NCBI GenBank assembly: GCA_023381415.1
Contig: JAMCUN010000019.1
Coordinates: 38,039-102,038, forward strand
From: Thermoplasmatota archaeon
GTDB lineage: Archaea > Thermoplasmatota > Thermoplasmata > Thermoplasmatales > GCA-001856825
DNA length: 64,000 nt
Reading direction: 5' to 3'
How positions within the stretch are numbered: the stretch's first letter is position 1; the number at the start of each line of letters is the position of its first letter. A program made the position numbers and the translations under genes. Positions 1 to 7,934 of this stretch are shown in pieces. The notes beneath the pieces were generated by a model. It was given only the letters and a program-made list of their open reading frames with translations. It searched no databases and was not told the DNA's origin.

Positions 1-1
1 G

Positions 2-550
2 GACCTCCATGGAGGGGTGCTGGGAGGATCAATAATGTCCGGGAAATTCAGGGTAGGGGACGAGATAGAGATATCACCAGGAATCGCTGTCACGAAGGGA
101 GGGAAGAAAAGCTGGCCGCCGATACAGACAAGGATATCATCCATAATTTCTGGCAACATCATGCTGAACGAGAAGGGGCCCGGAGGACTTGTAGGAATAG
201 GGACAGACCTGGACCCATTCCTCACAAAAGGGGATAGCCTCGTCGGAATGGTCGTTGGCCTCAGGGGAACACTCCCGAAGCCAGTGTTCAAGATCTCCCT
301 GAAGACAAACATACTTACAAAAGTCGTTGGGAGCTCTGAAGAGCTTAAGGTAGACAGGATCATCAAGGGAGAGACTCTGCTGCTGAATGTTGCGACGGCA
401 GTGACTGTTGCGGCAGTCACCCAGGCGAAGGGGGATACCATGGACGCAGACCTCAGGTACCCGATCATAGCCCTTCCCGGACAGAACGTGGCCATCAGCA
501 GGAAGATCCAGAACAGATGGAGACTGATTGGAAGCGGGACAGTGAACTGA
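2..550 (+). CDS. Translation initiation factor aIF2 subunit gamma (C-terminal part, cut by window edge)
   Basis: The reading frame is open from base 2 and has no start here, so the gene begins upstream. The protein reads GGVLGGSIMSGKFRVGDEIE and continues through beta-barrel domains II and III of the aIF2-gamma/EF-Tu-like GTPase that carries initiator Met-tRNA to the ribosome. The G domain lies outside the window. The GTG at 17 sits inside the conserved domain II and should not be taken as a start. The gene ends convergently with the glycosylase gene 17 nt away. Identification rests on the GDEIEI.PGI motif and the C-terminal segment NVAISRKIQNRWRLIGSG, which are typical of the family. Confidence 0.93.
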   Translation, partial: DLHGGVLGGSIMSGKFRVGDEIEISPGIAVTKGGKKSWPPIQTRISSIISGNIMLNEKGPGGLVGIGTDLDPFLTKGDSLVGMVVGLRGTLPKPVFKISLKTNILTKVVGSSEELKVDRIIKGETLLLNVATAVTVAAVTQAKGDTMDADLRYPIIALPGQNVAISRKIQNRWRLIGSGTVN

Positions 551-567
551 CTTCATTTCCCCTACAT

Positions 568-1194
568 TCAGATGTTCATCCTGCATTTTTTTCTGATTGG
601 ACAGGATTCACACTTCGGAACTTTCTTGCAGAACATCTTGCAGTGCTCGTCTATCAGCCCGTGAAGCTCCATCAGCTGCTCCTGGTTGAATATGCCTATC
701 AGCTTCCCCCTTATCTCCTCGTAGTCCCTCCCCGAATATGAGGTCCCAAAGTACCTGTTGAGAAGCCTGATCGTATATGAATCCACTGGGATAGTATGCT
801 GGTGGAACGCGTAAAGTGCTATGCTGTCTGCTGTCTCCCTTCCTACCCCATCCAGTTCCAAGAGTTCCCATCTAGTGTCAATAGGGAGGGAAAGATTCTC
901 TATTTTGGAGACGTAATAATTCAACACCCCCTTCAGGAACCTCTCCTTCTGCCTGTAGAAGCCTGCCGACCTTATCTTTTCCCCTAGATCCTGACAGCTG
1001 AGTATGTCAGATGCCTTCTTTCCCTTCAGCCTTGCGATCGCCTTCTCAACATTCTTCCAGCTTGTGTTCTGCGCGAGGATTGCCCCCTCCATGACCTCCT
1101 GTGGAGAGTCCGCAGGCCACCAGTACTGGAATCCATAGACATCTGTAAGGTCCCTCTGGAGGGATACAAGTGAAGACTGAGGGATGAATGGCAC
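568..1194 (-). CDS. Endonuclease III-related HhH-GPD DNA glycosylase with Fe-S cluster
   Basis: The 208-residue protein has the full HhH-GPD fold of base-excision-repair glycosylases. The helix-hairpin-helix LDGVGRETA is at residues 114-122, the catalytic Asp is D138 (PVDSYT), and a C-terminal 4Fe-4S motif uses C189, C195, C198 and C204. In Nth-type bifunctional enzymes the position after GVGR is a catalytic Lys; here it is Glu120. That points to a monofunctional glycosylase of the archaeal Nth-related/MagIII-like group, perhaps acting on alkylated or mismatched bases; the substrate is inference. Cysteine spacing x5-x2-x5 differs slightly from the classical x6-x2-x5. It is convergent with aIF2-gamma. 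Confidence 0.85.
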   Translation of the reverse strand: MPFIPQSSLVSLQRDLTDVYGFQYWWPADSPQEVMEGAILAQNTSWKNVEKAIARLKGKKASDILSCQDLGEKIRSAGFYRQKERFLKGVLNYYVSKIENLSLPIDTRWELLELDGVGRETADSIALYAFHQHTIPVDSYTIRLLNRYFGTSYSGRDYEEIRGKLIGIFNQEQLMELHGLIDEHCKMFCKKVPKCESCPIRKKCRMNI

Positions 1195-1267
1195 TGCCGA
1201 TGATCAGGAATGCGAATATATCTGTTGCCGAAATCAATCCTTTAAACTGACCTTGGAGATGAGGGTG

Positions 1268-2338
1268 TTACTGTTTCTTCTGTACTGTTATCTTCCCCTC
1301 TCTTAAATCCTGCTTTCCCTTCCTTATGCTTTCAATGAGCCTAGGAACGATGTCGTAGGCGTCACCTATAAGGGCAACGTCAGAATACTTTATGATGGGA
1401 GCGGCTGCATCCTTGTTTATAGAGATTATGTAGTCTGACGATTTCATTCCAGCCACGTGCTGTATGGCTCCTGAAACCCCGACAGCAACGTACAGTTTGG
1501 GATGTACTGTCTTTCCAGTCTGTCCTACCTGCCTGTCCCTGGTTATCCAGCCTGCGTCAACAGTCGGCCTAGATGCTGCCACTATGCCCCCCAGCTCCTT
1601 TGCCAGCTCCTCAAGCATCTTGAATCCCTCCTTCTTCCCGAGACCCATACCACCGCACACCACCACATCAGCTGTAGTGATATCCACTTCTTCCCTTGTG
1701 ACAACCTGGAGGAGCTTCGTTGTGACGTCCTCTTCCCTCACATTGCTCTCTACCCTCTCTATCTCCCCCTTTCTTCCGATCACCCTGTCGACCGGCTTGA
1801 ATATCCCGGGTCTTGCACTTGCCATCTGCGGCCTGTGCTTGCTGCAAAGTATGTTTGCCAGAATCGCCCCTCCGAAGGCGGGCCTCCTGGCCTCAAGGAG
1901 CCTCTTTGTCGGGTCTATGTCTATCTCAGTGCAGTCTGCTGTTATGCCAGTGTTTACCCTTACCGCTATCCTTGATGCGAGGTCCCTCCCGTTGTGCGTC
2001 GCCCCTATTACGAAGTAGTTTGGTTTCTTTTCTGCAATCAGAGATGCTATCATGTCCGCATACGGCCTGGTCCTGTAATGCCTGTAGACCTGGTTCTTGG
2101 CAAATATGACCTTATCGACCCCGTATTCTATGGCCTCCTGGGCCATCTTCTCCCCCGACTCATCCGCGAGGAGGATACCCACAAGCTTCTCGTTGTACTT
2201 GTCCGCAAGCCTCCTTCCTATCCCTGCCATCTCCAGCGAGATCCTTGAAAGCTCCCCGTCATTCTGTTCAAGCCATATCCAGAGGTCCTTGTAAGCTTCA
2301 ACGTTTGAGGGGGGAGTCGCGCACTTGTTCTTTATCAT
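1268..2338 (-). CDS. etfA: Electron transfer flavoprotein alpha subunit (EtfA/FixB)
   Basis: The 356-residue protein is the last gene of a four-gene operon. The C-terminal FAD-binding region shows the Etf-alpha signature GQTGKTVHPKLYVAVGVSGA followed by the SDYIISINKD segment, and the N-terminal half is the Etf alpha/beta domain. It forms a heterodimer with EtfB and passes electrons from acyl-CoA or other dehydrogenases to the FixC quinone oxidoreductase. Its ATG overlaps the etfB stop by 4 nt (ATGA), implying translational coupling. Family and partner assignment are firm; the electron donor is not shown by the sequence. Confidence 0.94.
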   Translation of the reverse strand: MIKNKCATPPSNVEAYKDLWIWLEQNDGELSRISLEMAGIGRRLADKYNEKLVGILLADESGEKMAQEAIEYGVDKVIFAKNQVYRHYRTRPYADMIASLIAEKKPNYFVIGATHNGRDLASRIAVRVNTGITADCTEIDIDPTKRLLEARRPAFGGAILANILCSKHRPQMASARPGIFKPVDRVIGRKGEIERVESNVREEDVTTKLLQVVTREEVDITTADVVVCGGMGLGKKEGFKMLEELAKELGGIVAASRPTVDAGWITRDRQVGQTGKTVHPKLYVAVGVSGAIQHVAGMKSSDYIISINKDAAAPIIKYSDVALIGDAYDIVPRLIESIRKGKQDLREGKITVQKKQ

Positions 2339-3117
2339 TTCACTACCCCCTTCTCTATGAGCACCGATACCAATTTTTCCATATCCTCAACACCGAGCTT
2401 CGACGGGTTCTTCACCGGATCTGGAACAGTCTTCATGTCCTTCACTATCGTTGGTGATCCCTTAAGCCCTATGCAGGCCGGGTCAAGCTGCAGCTCCTTG
2501 TTTGTCACTACCCTGACACCCTTCTTGTATGCTGCTATCTTCCTCTTAAGCGTCGGGTTCCTCGGTTCGTTCGCGTTCAGCGTTATTGTTATCACTGCAG
2601 GCTTCCCTATCTTTATCGTTTCCTCCGCCCCCTCTATGTCCCTCGTAACCACGAAGAACCCGTCCTCGTACTCCACTTTATGGACGTAAGTTGCCTGCTC
2701 GCATCCAAGGAACTCAGCAATGCCAGGGCCGACATGCCCTGTTGATGAGTCTGTAGTCTCCTCCCCGCAGAATATAACGTCGAATCCCCCTAGGTAGTCT
2801 GCAACAGATGCCAGTGTGAACGCAGTTGGCCAGGTATCTGCCCCAGCGAACACCCTGTCTGTTACCAGGATTCCGTTGTCCACCCCCATGCCCATCAACT
2901 GAAGCAGCGCTGTATCTGCCATAGGAGGGCCCATTGTTATTGCTGTGATCTCCCCTCCATACTTGTCCTTCAGCTGAACGGCTGCTTCGGTCGCATTCAC
3001 GTCCGGAGGGTTGACAACATTCCTCGCCATGCTCCTGTTGAGAGTCTTGGTTACTGGATCAATGCTGATGTCCTGACTGTCAGGGACCTGCTTTATCATA
3101 ACAGCTATCTTCAACAT
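2335..3117 (-). CDS. etfB: Electron transfer flavoprotein beta subunit (EtfB/FixA)
   Basis: The 260-residue protein begins MLKIAVMIKQVPDSQDI, a classical Etf-beta start, and carries the CGEETTDSSTGHVGPGIAEF segment near residue 120 that is diagnostic of the family. It pairs with EtfA, whose gene overlaps it by 4 nt, and sits 6 nt downstream of fixX. The whole set fixC-fixX-etfB-etfA reads on the minus strand as one unit. Some FixAB pairs in such clusters bifurcate electrons between ferredoxin and quinone (established for bacterial FixABCX); whether this one does cannot be decided from sequence alone. Confidence 0.94.
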   Translation of the reverse strand: MLKIAVMIKQVPDSQDISIDPVTKTLNRSMARNVVNPPDVNATEAAVQLKDKYGGEITAITMGPPMADTALLQLMGMGVDNGILVTDRVFAGADTWPTAFTLASVADYLGGFDVIFCGEETTDSSTGHVGPGIAEFLGCEQATYVHKVEYEDGFFVVTRDIEGAEETIKIGKPAVITITLNANEPRNPTLKRKIAAYKKGVRVVTNKELQLDPACIGLKGSPTIVKDMKTVPDPVKNPSKLGVEDMEKLVSVLIEKGVVK

Positions 3118-3123
3118 TTTTAA

Positions 3124-3402
3124 TCACCCGTACTTGTAGATGACACCCTTGCCGGCCTTGGGGAATGTCCACTTAACCGATCCCTGATCACACGCCACGG
3201 AGCAGGTTCCGCATTCCACGCAGTCCTCGTACTGGAAATTTAGCTTTCCGTCCTGCAAAGTGTAACACTGGGCAGGGCACGCCATGACGCAGAAATGATG
3301 CGGGCACTTCTCGCATATCCTTTCGTCCACCGTTATGTGCGCGTACGACTTGTCCACGTCGTACTTGGTCTTCCCCAGTCTCTCCTTTATGTCCACGATC
3401 AC
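3124..3402 (-). CDS. fixX: Ferredoxin-like protein FixX
   Basis: The protein is 92 residues with two cysteine clusters, CEKCPHHFCVMACPAQC (about residues 34-50) and CVECGTCSVAC (about 66-76). This matches the FixX ferredoxin-like partner of FixC, which ties a 4Fe-4S cluster to the flavoprotein dehydrogenase. The second cluster, CVECGTC, supplies the canonical ligands; the first is partly degenerate, as usual in FixX. Its ATG overlaps the fixC stop by 4 nt, so the two subunits are probably made in equal amounts. It acts on the cytoplasmic face of the membrane. Confidence 0.9.
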   Translation of the reverse strand: MIVDIKERLGKTKYDVDKSYAHITVDERICEKCPHHFCVMACPAQCYTLQDGKLNFQYEDCVECGTCSVACDQGSVKWTFPKAGKGVIYKYG

Positions 3403-4691
3403 ATCCTCCTGTAAATGTAATAGAAATCAGTTGCTGTCTTCAGCTTGCTCAGGTTAAGGTCCGCAGCGCACGAGCTCAGGATGTCCCTCACCTTCTTCTT
3501 TGGCTGCCCCCTCTCCCAGAGCATCTCCAGCAGGATGCTCTCGAGCATCTTCGGGTACACTGTATACATATTCTTGTTGTTCGTTACCTTCCTGATATCC
3601 TTGAACGTCTTCAGGTCCTTCAGCACGTAGCTTCCTTCCAGCTTCTGTTTGTATAATGCAAGGAAGTTCTCGGAGAAATCATTCCTTCCCTTGGCCTCTA
3701 CCGCCGTCTCTCCTGCCAGTATGCCTGAGAGGAAAGCGTAGTTCATGCCCTGCAGAACGAGGCCGTTGCTGAACCCGAACCCTGCGGCATCCCCCACTAT
3801 CATGTACCCGTCCCCGTACAGTTTTGGAATCATTTCAAGGCCGCCCTCCGGGATCATGTGCGCTCCGTACTCTGCCACCGTCCCTCCTTCTATGAGCGGT
3901 GCTATTGACGGGTGCTCCTTGAACTGCTCTATTATGTCGTAGGTGTGCGTCACCCCGTTTGCCCTCAACTGTTCCATAGGTGATACTATTCCGAGGGAAA
4001 TGCTGTCCTTGTTCGTGTAGAAGAAGGCACCGACGTTCAGTTCCTTGAGATTTCCCATGATGTATTCCGAAGCCATACCAGAAGTGGATGTGAGGTTGAA
4101 CCTGTCCTCTATCTTCTGGGGGCTCATCTTGATTATCTCCTTCACGCCTACGGATACCTCCCAGTCCTGCAGCGGTTCCCTCAGCCCTGCCTCTATCGCC
4201 AGCCTCGGGTTGATCCCCTCTGCAAGGATCACAACGCTTGCAGTGATCGTATCACCTGATTCCACCACTCCGACGATCTTTCCATCCTTCTTTGCGAGTG
4301 ATTCTACTGTTATGCCTGGTATTACCATAGCCCCAGCCTCTTTCGCTTTCTTGGCAAGCCATGGGTCAAATTTTGAACGCAAAACTGTATACCCCACCTT
4401 GTTCTCTTCGAAAATTTTTGTCTTGAAATCTATGATTATTGACGAGTCATCAGTCAGGAACCCTATCTTCTTGTTCTGAATGTATCGCTCGAGTGGAGCC
4501 TCGCTCTGCCATTTCGGCAGTATCCTGGCTAGGTCGTTCCCCCACAGGACACCTCCAGAAAGATTCTTAGCACCAGGCGGGTCTGACCTGTCGACCAGCA
4601 GTACGCTGAGCCCCTTACTTGCCATCGTGATTGCCGCTGCCGAGCCAGCGTTACCTGCACCAACAACTATAGCGTCATAATCTGGCATCAT
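3399..4691 (-). CDS. fixC: FixC, electron transfer flavoprotein-quinone oxidoreductase
   Basis: This 430-residue FAD protein has the dinucleotide motif VVGAGNAGSAAA at about residues 10-21 and a second FAD motif MIVGDAAGFGF around residue 295. This is the GG-reductase/FixC family that takes electrons from EtfAB and reduces membrane quinone. It is the first gene of the operon. Two in-frame ATGs (4691 and 4688) are equivalent choices. An AT-rich TATA-like stretch about 24 nt upstream (near 4712 on the minus strand) suggests a leaderless or very short-leader transcript. Geranylgeranyl reductase is a homologous alternative, but the fixX-etfBA context argues for FixC. Confidence 0.91.
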   Translation of the reverse strand: MMPDYDAIVVGAGNAGSAAAITMASKGLSVLLVDRSDPPGAKNLSGGVLWGNDLARILPKWQSEAPLERYIQNKKIGFLTDDSSIIIDFKTKIFEENKVGYTVLRSKFDPWLAKKAKEAGAMVIPGITVESLAKKDGKIVGVVESGDTITASVVILAEGINPRLAIEAGLREPLQDWEVSVGVKEIIKMSPQKIEDRFNLTSTSGMASEYIMGNLKELNVGAFFYTNKDSISLGIVSPMEQLRANGVTHTYDIIEQFKEHPSIAPLIEGGTVAEYGAHMIPEGGLEMIPKLYGDGYMIVGDAAGFGFSNGLVLQGMNYAFLSGILAGETAVEAKGRNDFSENFLALYKQKLEGSYVLKDLKTFKDIRKVTNNKNMYTVYPKMLESILLEMLWERGQPKKKVRDILSSCAADLNLSKLKTATDFYYIYRRM

Positions 4692-4788
4692 TTCCGAAGC
4701 CGTTCAAATCTATTTACGTTTTCTATGATTTCAGTGCAATAAACTTTGATATTTTCTCCGCAAATTCCTTCCCTTTCCCTTTGAAAAA

Positions 4789-4800
4789 TAATTATAAGGT
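4789..4800 (+). promoter_or_regulatory. TATA-type promoter of tRNA-Thr
   Basis: The A/T-rich box TAATTATAAGG is centred about 28 nt before the first base of the tRNA, the expected distance for an archaeal TATA box to a transcript starting at or just before the mature 5' end. Confidence 0.6.
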
Positions 4801-4822
4801 TGTAATCATGATGAGTGAAAGC

Positions 4823-4897
4823 GCCACCGTAGCACAGCCTGGTACGTGCGCGTGCTTGGTAAGCACGAGGTCACGGGTTCAAATCCCGTCGGTGGCT
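4823..4897 (+). tRNA. tRNA-Thr(GGU)
   Basis: The full cloverleaf can be folded by hand. The acceptor stem is GCCACCG (4823-4829) with CGGTGGC (4890-4896), and the D stem is GCAC/GTGC. The anticodon stem CGTGC/GCACG encloses loop TTGGTAA, giving anticodon GGT at 4858-4860. The T arm is ACGGG TTCAAAT CCCGT. The discriminator is T4897 and no CCA is encoded. No intron is present. The anticodon GGU reads Thr codons ACC/ACU. Confidence 0.97.
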
Positions 4898-5002
4898 TCC
4901 TGAGTAGTCCAATCCACTTACCCCGTTTTCAAGCCCCCTTCAGGGGAGATAATCTGGCAAAAGTTCACAACAGAGCTATATATTGAATTCGTTTTTGATC
5001 GC

Positions 5003-5461
5003 ATGCCTTTGAAAGTAGGTGACAGGGCTCCTGACTTTTCGGGAGTCACGGATAGCGGGGAGAACATCAAATTAAGCGAGAAATTAAAGGACGGGCCTGT
5101 TGTCCTGTACTTCTATCCAAAGGACGAGACTCCAGGGTGCACTGCCGAGGCGTGCTCCTTCAGGGACAACTGGGAAAACATCAAAAAACTAGGTGCAACT
5201 GTTATAGGCGTAAGTTCTGATTCTGTTGAGTCCCACAAGAAATTCAAGGAAAACAGAAATTTGCCGTTCACGCTGATTGCAGACGAGAAGAAGGAGATCA
5301 GGAAAGCATACGGCGCCACAGGTGCACTGATTCCTCCACGCATCACATTCGTGATTGACAGGGATGGGATCATAAGGGAGGTCTATAACTCCCAACTGAA
5401 TGCCACCAGTCACGTGGAAGTTGCAATAAAGTCACTCAGTTCTATTCGACCGGGTGAATAG
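5003..5461 (+). CDS. bcp: Thioredoxin-dependent peroxiredoxin, BCP/PrxQ type
   Basis: The 152-residue protein carries the PrxQ active site TPGCTAEACSF, with peroxidatic Cys46 and a resolving Cys51 five residues later, the atypical 2-Cys arrangement. It reduces H2O2 and organic peroxides in the cytoplasm using a thioredoxin-like donor. A TATA-like GCTATATATTG (4975-4984) lies about 24 nt before the ATG, so the mRNA is probably leaderless. The gene is monocistronic between tRNA-Thr and a convergent gene. Confidence 0.93.
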   Translation: MPLKVGDRAPDFSGVTDSGENIKLSEKLKDGPVVLYFYPKDETPGCTAEACSFRDNWENIKKLGATVIGVSSDSVESHKKFKENRNLPFTLIADEKKEIRKAYGATGALIPPRITFVIDRDGIIREVYNSQLNATSHVEVAIKSLSSIRPGE

Positions 5462-5478
5462 ACAACAGAAGGATGGAG

Positions 5479-6252
5479 TCAGAATAGCGGGACGTGCGCC
5501 TTCCCTTTCTGGATCTCCTTCCCCTTCGCACTGTTCTCCAGCTTGTTAAGAAGCTCAGCAGCCTGCTCTTTCTTTCCTGACCTGTCAGAAGCAGGATCGC
5601 TCAGATACATCCTGGCTTTCTCGAGGTGCATCTCCATCTCCTTGTAGTTCTTCGTGGAATAGAACAGGTTAGCTAGCGCAAGTTCAGCTCTCGCATCATC
5701 TATGATATCGTCGGGAGTCCTATCCTCTCCCTGCTGATCATTAATGCTGCTTCCAGAGGTGGAAGATGAGCTGGGCCCGTACCCTCTGCCAACCCCTCTA
5801 GCATAAGCAGTGGTCGCAAAGCTGGTGGCTACAAGGCTCACGAGGAAAACCCCGAAGAGTGATATCAGGAAATAGGTGTAGGAAAGCTTCCCCGTGAAGT
5901 ACGCGATGTAGGCCGCCACATATCCTCCTAACATTATCAGAGGACCGAGGTACTTTATTGAGGAGGGAAGTTGTAACATCGGGGGAGCAGTCGGGTTGTT
6001 GATGTAGTAAGATATGAGGTTTATGAGTTTATCTGTCTTCCTTCCCTTCTTGCAATTTGGATCGTGGAGAATTGAGTACGCATCGTTCAGTAGTTGCTTT
6101 GACTTTTCCGCAACTCCAGAAAGTCTGTACAGCTGTGAAAGCTCGAACTCCGTCTGACCGATCTTGTAATCGTTACGTCCGTCTCTATTTGTCTCCTTCT
6201 CTCTTTCCAGCAGTTTCTCAAGCTGGGAAATCCGTCGTTCAACCGCAGTCAT
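5479..6252 (-). CDS. Membrane protein with TPR-like helical segments on both sides of two TM helices, unknown function
   Basis: The 257-residue protein is not recognised as a named family. Two hydrophobic helices (about 101-119 and 125-148) are flanked by soluble amphipathic parts. Residues 36-62 (LSQLYRLSGVAEKSKQLLND) and about 198-222 (ELALANLFYSTKNYKEMEMH) have the A/L-rich spacing of TPR helices. A low-complexity Ser-rich linker follows the second TM (about 160-175). Both ends are predicted to face the same compartment. It is convergent with the peroxiredoxin gene. It may be a scaffold for protein contacts at the membrane; that is inference. Confidence 0.7.
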   Translation of the reverse strand: MTAVERRISQLEKLLEREKETNRDGRNDYKIGQTEFELSQLYRLSGVAEKSKQLLNDAYSILHDPNCKKGRKTDKLINLISYYINNPTAPPMLQLPSSIKYLGPLIMLGGYVAAYIAYFTGKLSYTYFLISLFGVFLVSLVATSFATTAYARGVGRGYGPSSSSTSGSSINDQQGEDRTPDDIIDDARAELALANLFYSTKNYKEMEMHLEKARMYLSDPASDRSGKKEQAAELLNKLENSAKGKEIQKGKAHVPLF

Positions 6253-6563
6253 AGGTCATTTTCACCTCCGCAGGTACCCCTCCGGGAACTGCCAATCCGT
6301 TATCGCATCTGGACTTAAAAATTTAATGAAAGTAGTTTTCTTTAACAGGATGCAAACCTGTGGTGGAATGCGGCTTCCATTGCCTTGATCTGGGATAAGG
6401 TGATAGTTGATTACAGGCATCATTCACGCATTTCAGGTTCCCTGAGAGAGGGGAGAATGTCATCGGATCTGCCGGCATTGGGGTAAAGGGGGAAAGATTT
6501 GTGAGGGGGGACTATTGACTATTCATTGCCCGGAAATTTCCGCAATATTCTGCGTCTTTCCCA
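6253..6563. other. Intergenic region without a gene
   Basis: These 311 bases separate two minus-strand genes. The part near 6315-6333 contains an A/T-rich stretch (TTAAATTTTTAAG read on the minus strand) that could serve as the promoter of the TPR-like membrane gene with a leader of about 60 nt. The rest shows no open frame or RNA-like fold that I can support. Confidence 0.4.
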
Positions 6564-7799
6564 TCATCTTTTCATGAAATCTATGAATACCTCTGCGTCT
6601 CCAAACACATTTGACAGTTTTGCATACTCGTTAGGCATGTGCTCTGTCTCATCCAGCGTCCCCCAGACTATCGTGTCGTATCCCTGATTCCTGAAGAATG
6701 CTCCGCACGTCCCGCCTCCTATCCCAACGCTCCTAACTTCAATTCCCCTGAGTTTCTTTATGCTTTCCTTGAATTTCCTCACGAATTCCTCTCCGTCTGG
6801 TGTGTTCTTGGACGGCTCTGCCCTGTTCGCAAATTCAAGAAGAACGTCGGCTCCAGTCTCTTTCGTAAATTCGTCGCTTGTTCTCTTCACCTCGCCGAAA
6901 ACCTCATCCAGGCTGTATTTGGGAAGAATTCTCATGTCAAAATAGAAGCTTTCCTTTCCGGGGATTATGTTTACTGAAGTTGTGCCTGGTTCAACCTTGG
7001 TCGGTTCAAATGTGCTCGAAGGACCTATGAATAGAGGGTCCGTCGCATTGAACCTTGAGTGAAGTTTCTTGTCTAGCCTTGCCTCCAGTTCCCTTGCCAG
7101 TCTGTGCGCGTTCTTCCCTGCTTCTGGTGTCGAGGCATGGCACTGCTTCCCTATTACAGTTATCTTTAGCCACATCAGTCCCTTCTCTGCCACCTCTACT
7201 GAGCTGCCGTCTGGAGTTCCGAAGTCTGGTACTATGAACTTGTCGTTCTTTGTAAATTTTCTTTTCTTCAGGACGTAATCTATCCCATATGCGCTACCTG
7301 CTTCCTCATCAGAGACCAGAATCACTCCAATGTTGCTTTTCATCTCCGTTGGGTGATCCAGGAAATATCTAAACGCTATCAGCGAAGATATTCCTCCCTG
7401 CCCATTGTCGCATGTTCCTCTTCCGTATATTCTGTCTCCTTCTATTGTTGCCTTGAACGGAGGGTATTTCCAAAGGGTCAGGTCACCTTCACTGACTGTA
7501 TCCATGTGGGCAACAAACCAGACTGTCCTTTCCTTTCCTGTGTCAAACAGGAATAGGAGGTTTGGTCTCTTTATTCCTCCGGATTCGGCAACATACTCTT
7601 CAAATTTTATGTTCTTGCTCCACTTCAGAATCTCCTTCTTCAGGAATTCTGCTCTCTCCCCTTCCCCTCTTCCTCCTCCTGTTGGGTTCACTGCATTTAT
7701 AGCTATCATCTTTGAATACAGGTCGATAAAATAATCCCTGTCTGTCATTTGAATCCATTGCTGATTGAATGCAAACAGATAAGCTTTGATGAGCGACAT
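6564..7799 (-). CDS. M20-family zinc metallopeptidase (DapE/ArgE-like)
   Basis: The protein is 411 residues from the first ATG. M20 motifs are all present: VAHMDT with metal ligand H98 and catalytic D100, GRGTCDNGQGG with bridging D131, and VSDEEAGS with E165/E166. This is a cytosolic di-zinc hydrolase cleaving an N-acyl amino acid or small peptide. An internal Met at residue 18 (MTDRDYFIDLYSKM) aligns better with the usual family N terminus and may be the true start. DapE, ArgE or carboxypeptidase activity cannot be told apart here; no Lys or Arg biosynthesis gene is adjacent, so a dipeptidase-like role is plausible. Confidence 0.86.
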   Translation of the reverse strand: MSLIKAYLFAFNQQWIQMTDRDYFIDLYSKMIAINAVNPTGGGRGEGERAEFLKKEILKWSKNIKFEEYVAESGGIKRPNLLFLFDTGKERTVWFVAHMDTVSEGDLTLWKYPPFKATIEGDRIYGRGTCDNGQGGISSLIAFRYFLDHPTEMKSNIGVILVSDEEAGSAYGIDYVLKKRKFTKNDKFIVPDFGTPDGSSVEVAEKGLMWLKITVIGKQCHASTPEAGKNAHRLARELEARLDKKLHSRFNATDPLFIGPSSTFEPTKVEPGTTSVNIIPGKESFYFDMRILPKYSLDEVFGEVKRTSDEFTKETGADVLLEFANRAEPSKNTPDGEEFVRKFKESIKKLRGIEVRSVGIGGGTCGAFFRNQGYDTIVWGTLDETEHMPNEYAKLSNVFGDAEVFIDFMKR

Positions 7800-7934
7800 T
7801 ATTCATCCTCCTCCCTGAAAATAATCAATTGAAGTTCCGGAATGAGAAATGAGGTTCACACCTGATTAATTATTACGTAATGAAAGACAAACCAAGTTAT
7901 ATTTCATGTCTTTCATTTTTTGGGGGGCCAAGAA

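Noticed and set aside
1464-2018. 184-codon plus-strand frame opposite etfA
   Set aside because: It is antisense to a well-conserved Etf-alpha gene, Ser/Thr/Pro-rich from mirrored codons and matches no family.
4045-4479. 144-codon plus-strand frame opposite fixC
   Set aside because: Antisense shadow of a conserved flavoprotein gene; no start context.
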